From Kitasatospora sp. DSM 101779 (lineage in GTDB: Bacteria; Actinomycetota; Actinomycetes; Streptomycetales; Streptomycetaceae), in NCBI RefSeq assembly GCF_025655475.1, contig NZ_JAHTIK010000001.1, positions 62,001 to 126,000 on the forward strand: a stretch of 64,000 bases of DNA, given 5' to 3'. The notes below the pieces were generated by a model. That model had not been told where the DNA came from. It worked only from the letters and a program-made list of their open reading frames with translations, and did not search any database. Below are positions 37,022-45,603 of the stretch, piece by piece. The first letter of the stretch is position 1, and each line of letters opens with the position of its first letter. The position numbers were made by a program, and so were the translations under genes.

Positions 37022-38302
37022 TCAGCGTGCCCAGGGGCCGAGGTTGCCGATCACGCCGACCCGGAAGCCGAGCCATGGGTAGGTGTGGCTGAAGAAGGCG
37101 TTGTCCTGCGGTTGCAGGCCCACGGCGGACGGCCACATCTGGTAGGCCGGAGCGTTGGACACTCCTCCGTGCTCCCGCCGCCAGACCCGCGCGGGGTCGC
37201 CCCCCGCCGGCGGCGGCGTGATGGTGTCGGTCCACTCGACCGCGTTGCCGCCCTGGTCGAGGGTGCCCCACGGCGAGGTGGTCCTGGCCTGGCCGACGGT
37301 GCTGAGGCTGCCCTGGTAGATCGCACGGTAGGCGATGGGGTCCAGGCCGAACGGGTTGACGGTCGAGCAGACGGCGGGCTGCACCTGCCCGGGGCACCAG
37401 CTCGGCGCGGGCAGGCCACTTGCGTGGTACGAGGCCAGCGGCTGGGTGGCCGCGTTCGTGACGTCGCCGGTGGCGGGGTCGAGGACGGTGGGGGCCGGTG
37501 CGCTCGCCTCGCCGTCGCCGAACACGCCGGGGTTGGTCGGGTACTTCCAGTAGGAGTAGGTGCCTCCGCCACTCGGGTCGTAGTAGGCCGCCTTGATCCA
37601 CTCGTCCTGGCTCGGCACCACGAAGCCGGAGTCGTGGGTGCGGGTCGCGTCGGGCCGGGCGAGGTCGTACATGCCGCGTTCGGTCTGCGGCGACAGTTCG
37701 ACCTGGTAGGTGACGTACTCGTAGCTGCCGCTGGTGCTCGCCTGCTTCGAGATCAGCCTGCCGTTGTAGAGCGAGTTGACGAAGCGGGCCGCCTTGAGGA
37801 AGTCGGCGAATCCGTACGGCTTGTCGGCCCACTCCGGGTAGGCCACGGAGTAGTGGTGCCCGTCCGCGGCGGTGGGCGAGAAACTGATCGGGCCGAATTT
37901 CGGCCAGGCCGACGGGCTCTCGGTCCGGTCGTACAGACCGTGCGGGTCGCGCCCCCGGCGGTCGGCCGTGTTCAGGAAGGCCACCCACTGACCGACGGTG
38001 ACCTCGAGCTGTCCGATCTCGTAGGGAGCGCCGACACCGCCGACCGTCAGGCAGTCCGTCGAGCCCGGCGGAGCGTCGGCGCAGGACTGGTAGATCGCGT
38101 CGGTGAACGGCACCACGGCAACCGGCGGGTTCCCCGGCGCCCCGACCCTCGCAGTCGTCACGGTGACCACCTCGCGCCGAACGCCCGCGGGCGTGCCCGT
38201 ATCCGCCCCGGCGGCACCCGCGGACGGTGCGAGCAGCACCGACACCCCGCAGGCGGCCAGGGCGGCCCTGGCGATTCGGGTGCGGCTGGAGACAACGTGC
38301 AT
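37022..38302 (-). CDS. Secreted SUMF1/FGE-sulfatase domain protein
   Basis: The 426-residue protein starts at ATG 38302 after AAAGGGA. Signal peptide: RIARAALAACGVSVLLAPSA. The rest is one SUMF1 (formylglycine-generating-enzyme-like, C-lectin) fold: YEIGQLEVTVGQWVAFLNTA, FGPISFSPTA, YPEWADKPYGFADFLKAARF, FVVPSQDEWIKAAYYDPSGG, WGTLDQGGNAVEWTDTI and FSHTYPWLGFRVGVIGNLG. The paired active-site cysteines of true formylglycine-generating enzymes are not seen in the usual place, so it is more likely a secreted binding or structural member than an FGE. A weak 8-bp inverted repeat (38395-38402/38415-38422) lies in its leader. Monocistronic. Confidence 0.85.
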   Translation of the reverse strand: MHVVSSRTRIARAALAACGVSVLLAPSAGAAGADTGTPAGVRREVVTVTTARVGAPGNPPVAVVPFTDAIYQSCADAPPGSTDCLTVGGVGAPYEIGQLEVTVGQWVAFLNTADRRGRDPHGLYDRTESPSAWPKFGPISFSPTAADGHHYSVAYPEWADKPYGFADFLKAARFVNSLYNGRLISKQASTSGSYEYVTYQVELSPQTERGMYDLARPDATRTHDSGFVVPSQDEWIKAAYYDPSGGGTYSYWKYPTNPGVFGDGEASAPAPTVLDPATGDVTNAATQPLASYHASGLPAPSWCPGQVQPAVCSTVNPFGLDPIAYRAIYQGSLSTVGQARTTSPWGTLDQGGNAVEWTDTITPPPAGGDPARVWRREHGGVSNAPAYQMWPSAVGLQPQDNAFFSHTYPWLGFRVGVIGNLGPWAR

Positions 38303-38716
38303 GGTCGTTCCCTTTCGGTCGCAGCGGACCACCCCCGGGACCCGGGAGGCCGGTACGCGGGGATTCGGCGGGCACAACGCTATGGCACTCGCCACTCTCC
38401 GCAGTCGAGACATCGCGGAGAGGAAGGAGGGAAAAACCTGCTCCCCCGATTGGAGCTGGGACGGAGCCGGGACGGAGCCGGGGCGGCGGGCGGTTACGGC
38501 AGCGGGGCCTGGTCGGCGTCCTGCAGGTGTCAACGGCCCGTGAGGGATTCCGTTTCGGCAGCGTAGAGCTGGGCGGGGTCCGGTCGAGACGTGCGTGATC
38601 GGCCACCGCGCCCGTCTGAAGGACCCGGACGACCATGAGGTTCCCCCGAGGTGCGGAAGGTTGCCGGACATCGCCTGATGGGCCGTGAGAAGGGAGCCTC
38701 TGCCACGGCTGCACCG

Positions 38717-39545
38717 GTGAAGTATCCGCCCGAGTTGCGGCAGCGGGCTGGTGCCGCGTACCGGGCCGCCGATCCGAAGCCCGTGATCCGGTAGATGGCC
38801 CGCGATGTCGGGGTGCACCACGAGGCCCTGCGGAACTGGATCCGCCAGGACGAGGCGGACCGGGGCGAGCGCGACGACCGGCTCACCACGGCCGAGAAGG
38901 AAGAGCCGGCCGCTCTGCGCAAGGAGAGCGCCGAGCTCCGCCGGTCCTGCGGGATCCTCAAGGCCGCCTCGGCCCTTTCGCCCAGGATCTCGACCCGACC
39001 CGGCGACGGTACTGAGGCTCATCGACGAGCACCAGGACCGCTTCGGGGCCGAGCCCGTCCTCCGGGAACTGCACATCCCCGCCTCCACCTATGACCGCTG
39101 GCGCCGCGACGTTCACGAGGTGTGCGCGCGCAGACGCCACGACGCCGAGTCGACCGAGCCCGTCCGCAAGATCCACGCCGACTCCGACGAAACCTGCGGC
39201 TCCCCGCGCATCCACGCGGTCCTGCGGCGCGAGGGCACCCACGTCGGCCGCAACCGGGTCGAGCGCCTGGTGCGCCAGGCCGGCCTGCAGGGCGTGAGCG
39301 CGCGTCGGCCCCGTTCCCTCACCCGCCGCGACCCGGCGGCCGCCCTCGCCCCGGACCTGGTCCAGCGCGACTTCACCGCGGGCGCCCCGAACCGGCTGTG
39401 GGTCGCCGACATCTGCTGATCCCGACCGGCGAGGGACCGTGGTGGCTGGCCACGATCCGCGACGCCTTCTCCCGCCGGATCGTGGGCTGGCACACCTCCG
39501 AGCGCGCGGACGCCGACCTTGTGCTCACCGTTGCGGGACGTATCC
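38717..39545 (+). pseudogene. IS3-family transposase (orfA/orfB), dead
   Basis: orfA starts at GTG 38717 (KYPPELRQRAGAAYRAADPK) but meets TAG at about 38792. It continues as ARDVGVHHEALRNWIRQDEA and then the leucine-zipper-like LTTAEKEEPAALRKESAELR. orfB reads IDEHQDRFGAEPVLRELHIP, SPRIHAVLRREGTHVGRNRV and NRLWVADIC, where the first catalytic Asp motif is cut by a frameshift. After it PWWLATIRDAFSRRIVGWHT and RADADLVL follow in another frame, ending abruptly at about 39535. The final DDE part is missing. Confidence 0.8.
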
Positions 39546-40310
39546 GAGTAACGAAGCACGGCCCACCGGTTACGGTCCGTCCACCGTCGCCCGGTCTCAT
39601 GCGGCGAGGCCGGACCAGTGTCGCCGGAGGTTCGACAGTGGGAGGCCGCGGAGAGCATGCGTATCAGTTCCGGGGGCGGGGTGGTCAGCGCCACTCGAGC
39701 AAGCGATAGCTGGCCATACGCCCGGTTGGCATCCGCGCTACACCCCGGCCGCTTCTCGGGCTGTCCAGTTGGTGCCAACCTGTGCATCATCGCGGCGGTC
39801 GTGGCGGCAGAGGCGCCCTGGTGGTAGATGCGCCTGACGTTCGAAGGGAAAGGTGCCGGACGTCGATCTGCAGGGTGTGCTGGCGGGCTGGACACGCATG
39901 GTGTCCTTCGTCGTCAATATGATCTAATGACCGGTCAGATGCGGAGCGAGTCAAGCCGGTTGTCGCCCCGTGGCCCCGATGGAAGACCCGCGGAGTTCAG
40001 GATGATGCTCACGACTGCCAGGTCATCGCACGCCGCGGCATGGGACGCCCCATCGGGAGCACCATCGTGTTGCGGAGCGACAGCTCGGCGATGAGCTGAC
40101 AACGAGGCCTGCGCATGCTGGCCGAAGTGACACATTTGTCGCGCGCATGCCACATAATGACAACGCCCGGCCATGCCAGGTGCTGCTCCATCGATCAGAT
40201 CTTCCGTTCGCAATCTGCCGGGACTCCACGGGTCGGCGCTCGTTCACCATGAACGGGCGGCTCCGCCATGTCTGGCCTCCGGAGCCGGCTCGAGCCCTAG
40301 GACCCGACCG
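39546..40310. other. Non-coding or decayed region upstream of the conservon
   Basis: Frames on both strands lack start signals and families. One plus frame at 39618-39827 (ISSGGGVVSATRASDSWPYA) may be a scrap. The conservon promoter should lie at the right end, but no clear -35/-10 pair was identified. Confidence 0.3.
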
Positions 40311-41645
40311 TTGACCTCGATACCCGAGACTGCCGCAGTGATGCTTGGCGCCACGACCGCAGCTGGCGCTGTAGCCACGGCACTGCTGGCACGCTCGCGT
40401 CGCGCCCTGGTCGCGCGAAGCACCGTGCAGTCCGAGGCACTGAATGCTTCCCAGAAGCGGGAGCAGGCGCTCCAGGACCAGATCCAGCAGTTCGGCGACG
40501 AGCTTCAGCATCTGGTCGCCAACCGTCTCCCCGGCCTGGCGCTGAATCTGGTCAGTGCGCATCACCCGATCCCGGGCCTGAAGCACGAGGCCCTGGCCGG
40601 GACCGTGTACGCCCCTCTGTATGAGGCCGTGCTCGGCCACTACTCGGACACGGTGGCCAAGGAGCGCCGACGGATCGATGCCTCCGCCCGTGCGGCGCTG
40701 CGTGGTGCGTGCCAGGACATCCAGGCGCTGTCGTACCGGCTGCAGACGCAGGTCGAAGGCCTGCAGAGCGACTTCGACGACCCGCGGCTGCTCGACAGCC
40801 TGTTCAAGGTCGACCACCTCAACGAGCAGGCGATCCGTCTGGTGCAGAAGGCCGCGATCGTCTGCGGCGCGTGGCCCGGGCACGTGCGTCCGGACACCTA
40901 CGTCGTCGAAATCGTCAGCGGTGCCTCGTCCCGGCTCCACGGCTACGAACGAATCAAGATCAGTTCGCGGCTGCTCGATTCGAACCTTGCGGTCGTCGGT
41001 CGCGCGGCGGAGCCCATCGCGGTGGCTCTCACCGAGCTCATGGCCAACGCCCTGGAGCACTCCCGGGACGACCTCGCGGTGGAGGCCGGCCTGATCCAGA
41101 CCGGCAATGGCAGTGTCTGCGTCATCATCGACGACGCGGGCACCGGCATGAGCGCAGAGGCCGTCCGTCGCGGTGTCCGCCTGCTCTCGGTCGAGGAGCA
41201 GCAGGACACGCTGCTGACCGAGCTCGGTGATCCGCCGGCTCTGGGGCTCGCAGCCATCGGCAGGCTTGTCGCCGACCATGGCTTCCAGGTCTCGATCGAC
41301 CAGGTTTCCCCCTACAACGGGGTCCGCGCGGTCCTCACCATTCCCCCGCACCTGTTGACGACGATCGACGAAGAGAAGGAACCGATCTCGGCGATGGCTC
41401 CCCTGCCTGCCGCACCCCCTGCTGCACCGCAGTGGCCCACTCCGGCCGGCCCGGACCGCACCCCGGACGACGGCAGCGACCTGCCCCAGCGCCATCGGCG
41501 CGCCCGCACGGAGCCGGCTCGCAGCGATGCCCCCGATGTCGCGCCCCGGGAGCTGAACCCGGAAACGGCCCGTGACACCTGGAGCCAGTTCCAGGCGGGA
41601 CTCGCCGCGGGTCTGGCCCCCAACGACTCGAAGGAAGATCAGTGA
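40311..41645 (+). CDS. cvnA: Conservon sensor-like ATPase CvnA
   Basis: About 444 residues. The start is uncertain: TTG 40311 has AGGA 9 bases upstream and keeps the N-terminal hydrophobic helix (AVMLGATTAAGAVATALLAR); GTG/ATG at 40338/40341 are alternatives. A coiled-coil-like middle leads to an HATPase_c domain: ALTELMANALEHSRDD (N-box), VCVIIDDAGTGMS (G1) and LGLAAIGRLVADHGFQVSID (G2). The tail is Pro-rich. As in other conservons, the phosphoaccepting His domain of typical kinases is not evident. CvnA proteins sit on the membrane with CvnB-D in a complex likened to a eukaryotic G-protein-coupled system. It overlaps cvnB by ATGA-type coupling. Confidence 0.9.
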   Translation: MTSIPETAAVMLGATTAAGAVATALLARSRRALVARSTVQSEALNASQKREQALQDQIQQFGDELQHLVANRLPGLALNLVSAHHPIPGLKHEALAGTVYAPLYEAVLGHYSDTVAKERRRIDASARAALRGACQDIQALSYRLQTQVEGLQSDFDDPRLLDSLFKVDHLNEQAIRLVQKAAIVCGAWPGHVRPDTYVVEIVSGASSRLHGYERIKISSRLLDSNLAVVGRAAEPIAVALTELMANALEHSRDDLAVEAGLIQTGNGSVCVIIDDAGTGMSAEAVRRGVRLLSVEEQQDTLLTELGDPPALGLAAIGRLVADHGFQVSIDQVSPYNGVRAVLTIPPHLLTTIDEEKEPISAMAPLPAAPPAAPQWPTPAGPDRTPDDGSDLPQRHRRARTEPARSDAPDVAPRELNPETARDTWSQFQAGLAAGLAPNDSKEDQ

Positions 41646-42079
41646 CCCTCTCCACCTCGCGCCCCGTGATCGAGGACCCGTCGTGGGTCCTGAATCCCAT
41701 CACCGAAGTCAGCAACGAGGTCAAGCACGCCCTGATCCTGTCGAGCGACGGCATGGTCATCGGCGCGACGGAAGGGCTCCTGCGGGAGGCCGCGGAGGGC
41801 ATTTCCGCCATGACGGCCGCACTTCACGGCGCGGCCCGTGCCGCGGCCAATGCGGCGCTGGACGCCTCGGATGGCACTCCCATCACGACCATCACCGTGC
41901 AGAACACCCACGGCACGTACATGATCATGCCGGCCGGTGCCCGCACCAACACCTTCATCGCCGTGGCAGGAGGCCTCGACATGCCCATGGGTACGGTCGC
42001 GCACATCATGGCCCGCCAGGCCAAGAAGCTCGGCGAGCAACTCATGTCCGTCCCGGCCCGCACACGGGAGGCGTCATGA
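41642..42079 (+). CDS. cvnB: Conservon roadblock/LC7 protein CvnB
   Basis: The 145-residue roadblock/LC7 protein has ITEVSNEVKHALILSSDGMV, then GISAMTAALHGAARAAANAA, TITVQNTHGTYMIMPAGART and FIAVAGGLDMPMGTVAHIMA, the alpha-beta-beta-alpha-beta-beta-beta-alpha order of the family. In conservons it is the regulatory partner of the CvnD GTPase and CvnA. Its GTG start at 41642 overlaps the cvnA stop, and cvnC begins 4 bases before its own end. Confidence 0.92.
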   Translation: MTLSTSRPVIEDPSWVLNPITEVSNEVKHALILSSDGMVIGATEGLLREAAEGISAMTAALHGAARAAANAALDASDGTPITTITVQNTHGTYMIMPAGARTNTFIAVAGGLDMPMGTVAHIMARQAKKLGEQLMSVPARTREAS

Positions 42080-42459
42080 GCCGCTCGTCGCAGGGTCGGC
42101 GGATGATCCCCAGCTATCTGGCTACCCGGGGCATCGGCACCCCGACCCGCAACACTCTCCATTCACTCATGGCCGTGGTCGCCACGGGTCTTCCGCCCGC
42201 CCCTCACCACACGCCCGTCCACCAGCGGATCATTTCGCTCCTCACCGGCGGCGCTCTGACCGTCAGTGAGACGGCCGCGTACCTCCGTCTGCAGACCAGC
42301 GTGTGCAAGGTGTTGGTCTCCCAGCTGATCGACGGCGGGCACCTGCAGGTTCGCGTGCCGGCCCCCACTGCCCTGCTCCCCGACGCGGGCGCCGATCGTC
42401 CGTCGAAAGAACTCCTGGAAGAGGTGCTGAGTGGACTCCGCGCGCTCAGGCAGCACTAG
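42076..42459 (+). CDS. cvnC: Conservon DUF742 protein CvnC
   Basis: A 127-residue DUF742 protein from ATG 42076, overlapping the cvnB stop. It is a predicted winged-helix-like module (HQRIISLLTGGALTVSETAA, then LRLQTSVCKVLVSQLIDGGH, LQVRVPAP) with a C-terminal helix. The N-terminus (SYLATRGIGTPTRNTLHSLM) matches the usual DUF742 head. It couples CvnA/B to CvnD in the conservon; direct DNA binding is not established. The end overlaps the cvnD start at 42431. Confidence 0.9.
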   Translation: MSRSSQGRRMIPSYLATRGIGTPTRNTLHSLMAVVATGLPPAPHHTPVHQRIISLLTGGALTVSETAAYLRLQTSVCKVLVSQLIDGGHLQVRVPAPTALLPDAGADRPSKELLEEVLSGLRALRQH

Positions 42460-43051
42460 CTTGCGTCCGGTCTATCTGCCGGAGGCGGACCACCAGAGGC
42501 TGAAGATCCTCGTGGCGGGCCCCCTCGGCATCGGGAAGACCACCGCGATCAGGACTCTGTCCGAGATCCCGACGCTGCACACCGACGAGGTGATGACCGA
42601 CGCCGCCGCATCGGCGGACGACCTCACCCTGGACGGCCTGCGAGGCAAGACGACCACCACGGTCGCCATCGACTTCGGCCGGCTGACCGTGCCGCAGGCC
42701 AAGGTGGTCCTGTACCTGTACGGCACCCCCGGGCAGCGCCGCTTCCTGCCCCTGTGGGAGGACATCGCCGACGGCGCCATCGGCGCACTCGTCCTGGCCG
42801 ACACCCGCCGCCTGGACCAGTCGTTCGAGGTCATGGACCTCATCGAGGAACGCGGCCTGGACTACGCGGTCGCCGTGAACACGTTCCCGACCTCACCCGA
42901 CTACACCCTCGACACCCTGCGCTCCAAGCTCGACCTGGACGAGCGCACCCCGCTGGTGACCTGCGACGCACGGGACAAGAACTCCACCCTGGACGCGCTC
43001 ATCGCCCTGACCGCCCACCTGATATCCCGAGCCGGAGACGAATCGTCATGA
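42431..43051 (+). CDS. cvnD: Conservon GTPase CvnD
   Basis: The 206-residue Ras-like ATP/GTP-binding protein begins at GTG 42431 inside the end of cvnC. P-loop GPLGIGKT occupies residues 30-37. The switch region carries GKTTTTVAIDFGRLTV, G3 is LYGTPGQRRFLPLWEDIADG, and the base-recognition region is VAVNTFPTS. CvnD proteins hydrolyse GTP and are thought to transmit the CvnA signal. It overlaps the P450 start by 4 bases. Confidence 0.92.
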   Translation: MDSARSGSTSLRPVYLPEADHQRLKILVAGPLGIGKTTAIRTLSEIPTLHTDEVMTDAAASADDLTLDGLRGKTTTTVAIDFGRLTVPQAKVVLYLYGTPGQRRFLPLWEDIADGAIGALVLADTRRLDQSFEVMDLIEERGLDYAVAVNTFPTSPDYTLDTLRSKLDLDERTPLVTCDARDKNSTLDALIALTAHLISRAGDESS

Positions 43052-44322
43052 CCGCCATCCCTCCCGCCACCCCGGTGCGCATCCACGGGCCAGAACACGA
43101 CGCGGACCCGAGGCGCAGCTACGACCTGCTGCGCCTGCAGGGGCCGGTCGGCCTTGCGGAGATCTCCCCCGGCGTCGTCGTCCACCTGGTCACCGACTAC
43201 CGCGCCGCGCTCGACCTCCTCCATGACACGAGCACGTGGTCCAAGGACACTCGCCCGTGGATGGATCAGGTTCCGGCGGACAGCCCTGTGATGCCGCACG
43301 TGCAGTGGCGGCCCAGCCTGTTCTTCGCCGACGGCGCCCAGCACGCCCACCTGCGTAATGTCATCACGGACAGCTTCCGCCTTCTGGACCCGCACGATGT
43401 GCGCAACCTGACCTTCCGGTACGCCGACACGCTGCTCCAGCAGTTCGTCATGGACGGTGAGGTCGACCTGGTCGCGCAGTACGCGCAGCAGCTCCCCCTG
43501 ATGGTTTTCAACGCGTTGTTCGGCATGCCCGACGAGTACGCTCCTCGCCTTATGCAGGCGCTGAGCGGGATGGTGAGCTCCGATCCTGCGCAGATGGCCG
43601 CGGGTGCGCAGTCGCTGAACGAGTACCTCACCAGCCTGTATGCCGCCAAGGCCCAACAGCGCGGACATGACCTGACCTCGTGGTTCATCGACCACCCGAA
43701 CGGGCTGAGCCCCGAGGACGTCCTCCAGCAGGTCATCATCGTTCTCGGTGCGGGCAACGAGCCGCTGACCAACCTGATCGCCAGCACGCTCGCGCGCATG
43801 CTCTCGGACGACCGCTACTTCGGCAGCCTCACCACCGGGAGTCTGCCGATCCAGCATGCGATCGACGAGGCGCTGTGGAACGACTCCCCGCTGGCGAACT
43901 ACAGCCTTCACTTCCCCCGGCACGAGGTCGAGTTCTACGGCACGGTCATTCCGGCCGGCTCACCGGTGATGGTCTCCTACGCGGCCGCCAACTCCTGCCC
44001 GCACAGCAATCCGCCGAACGAGGGCCACCGCTCCGGTAACAAGGCGCACCTGGCCTTCGCCGCAGGACCGCACGCCTGCCCGGCGCGTTCCACCGCCGTC
44101 CTCGTCGCCACCGCGGCGATCGAACGGCTCACCTCCTACCTGCCCGACATCAAACTCGCGGTGTCCGCAGCGGAACTCGCCTACCGGGGCGGTCCCATCT
44201 ACCGGAGCCTGACGGCACTGCCCGCCAGGTTTACCCCGCTTCACCCGCGACGCCGCGAGAGCCCGTCCCAGCGGCAGTCGCCCAAACCGGACGCAGCGGT
44301 CACGGTCAGCCTGCCGGGCTAG
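43048..44322 (+). CDS. cvnE: Conservon cytochrome P450 CvnE (CYP157-like) without ExxR
   Basis: The 424-residue P450 starts at ATG 43048 overlapping cvnD. The haem loop HLAFAAGPHACPAR has the ligand Cys344. The I-helix region reads IIVLGAGNEPLTNLI, without the usual acid-alcohol pair. The K-helix, which should be E-x-x-R, reads AIDEALWNDSP: Glu274 is kept but the Arg is Trp277. This loss is known for the CYP157 family, which is found in Streptomyces conservons, so the assignment is to that group. Its substrate and even catalytic status are unknown. It ends the conservon, and about 120 bases separate it from the diterpene genes. Confidence 0.9.
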   Translation: MTAIPPATPVRIHGPEHDADPRRSYDLLRLQGPVGLAEISPGVVVHLVTDYRAALDLLHDTSTWSKDTRPWMDQVPADSPVMPHVQWRPSLFFADGAQHAHLRNVITDSFRLLDPHDVRNLTFRYADTLLQQFVMDGEVDLVAQYAQQLPLMVFNALFGMPDEYAPRLMQALSGMVSSDPAQMAAGAQSLNEYLTSLYAAKAQQRGHDLTSWFIDHPNGLSPEDVLQQVIIVLGAGNEPLTNLIASTLARMLSDDRYFGSLTTGSLPIQHAIDEALWNDSPLANYSLHFPRHEVEFYGTVIPAGSPVMVSYAAANSCPHSNPPNEGHRSGNKAHLAFAAGPHACPARSTAVLVATAAIERLTSYLPDIKLAVSAAELAYRGGPIYRSLTALPARFTPLHPRRRESPSQRQSPKPDAAVTVSLPG

Positions 44323-44442
44323 CGGCGTCGACAGCGCGTGCCCGCACTGCCCGGCCTCGGCACGTCGGCCACGGGTCCAAGCATGCTGACGGAGTGTTTT
44401 CCGCCACACCGGCACCAGGCGTGACGGTCAGAACGCCTGGGG

Positions 44443-45603
44443 ATGTGCGTTCGTGACCACACCTGCTCGCCAAAGGAACATGCATTGGCCGTTCTTGACC
44501 ACAAGAGACGCGCGGCGCCCGCGCTTGACGTCGTACCCCCTCCCGCCGCACTGGACCTCCGGGCCGTGCGGCGGGAGGTCGATACGGCGCTGGCCACGTT
44601 CCTGGACACCAAGGAGCAGTCCGCGCCCGGCCCTGAACTGCCGTTCCTCATAGCCCAGCTCCGCACATTCCTGACTGGCGGAAAGCGCCTTCGCCCCCTG
44701 CTGTGTGTGTGCGGCTGGTACGCCGGAGGCGGCGAGGTCGACCACTCGCCGGCTGTCCGCGCAGCGGCGGGCCTCGAACTCTTTCAGGCATTCGCCCTCA
44801 TCCACGACGACGTGATGGATGCCAGCGACGCCCGCCGCGGCCGGCCCTCGGCCCACCGGGCACTGGCCGCTGCCTACACCGCGGGCGGCGGCCCGGTCTC
44901 CCGGGCCCAGGAGCACGGCGTAGGCGCCGCCGTGCTCCTCGGGGACCTGGCACTGATCTGGTCCGACGAACTCCTGCACGGAGCGGGGCTGACAGTCCAG
45001 GGCTCCGAACGTCTCCTGCCGCTCCTGGACGAGATGCGCAGCGAGGTGGTCTACGGCCAGTTCCTCGACCTGCAGACCACCGGGCGACTGTCCGGCGATG
45101 TCGAGACCGCCCTGCGGGTGATCCGCTACAAGACGGCCAAGTACACCGTCGAGCGGCCGCTGCACATCGGCGCGGCGCTGGCCGGCCCAAGCGCGGGGGT
45201 CGAAGCGGCCCTCAGCGGGTTCGCGCTGCCGCTCGGTGACGCCTTCCAGCTCCGGGACGATCTCCTCGGGGTTTTCGGTGATCCCCGGGAGACGGGCAAG
45301 CCGGTGCTGGACGACGTGCGGGCGGGCAAGGCCACGGTTCTCATGGCTCTCGCCGTCCAGCGGGCCTCCCGGAGCGAGCTGCGGTCGCTGCGCGCACGGT
45401 TCGGCAGACCCAATCTCACCGAGCGGGATGCCGACGTGGTCCGGAGCATCCTCGAGCGCACCGGAGCCCGGCAGGCCGTGGAGGAGATGATCCGGATCCG
45501 GCGGGACGAAGCCCTGGCATCCCTCGACCATGCCCCCTTCCCGGCCGCCGCCGTCGCGGCGCTGCGGGACATCGCCGGATCCGCCACTGCGAGGCAGGCA
45601 TGA
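44443..45603 (+). CDS. Geranylgeranyl diphosphate synthase
   Basis: The 386-residue trans-prenyltransferase condenses IPP with allylic diphosphates, most likely to GGPP given its neighbours. First Asp-rich motif LIHDDVMDASDARRGR (D122, D123, D126) with the FARM-type Ala/Phe-containing helix FQAFA before it; second motif LRDDLLGVFGDP; KTAKYTVERPLHIGA lies between. The start is ATG 44443, or TTG 44485 behind AAAGGA, which is better spaced. It is the first gene of a four-gene set whose stops and starts overlap (45600/45603). Role: provides the C20 substrate for the class II cyclase. Confidence 0.92.
   Translation: MCVRDHTCSPKEHALAVLDHKRRAAPALDVVPPPAALDLRAVRREVDTALATFLDTKEQSAPGPELPFLIAQLRTFLTGGKRLRPLLCVCGWYAGGGEVDHSPAVRAAAGLELFQAFALIHDDVMDASDARRGRPSAHRALAAAYTAGGGPVSRAQEHGVGAAVLLGDLALIWSDELLHGAGLTVQGSERLLPLLDEMRSEVVYGQFLDLQTTGRLSGDVETALRVIRYKTAKYTVERPLHIGAALAGPSAGVEAALSGFALPLGDAFQLRDDLLGVFGDPRETGKPVLDDVRAGKATVLMALAVQRASRSELRSLRARFGRPNLTERDADVVRSILERTGARQAVEEMIRIRRDEALASLDHAPFPAAAVAALRDIAGSATARQA

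Noticed and set aside
37022..38302. True formylglycine-generating enzyme activating a sulfatase
   Set aside because: No sulfatase gene is nearby and the expected active-site cysteine pair was not seen.
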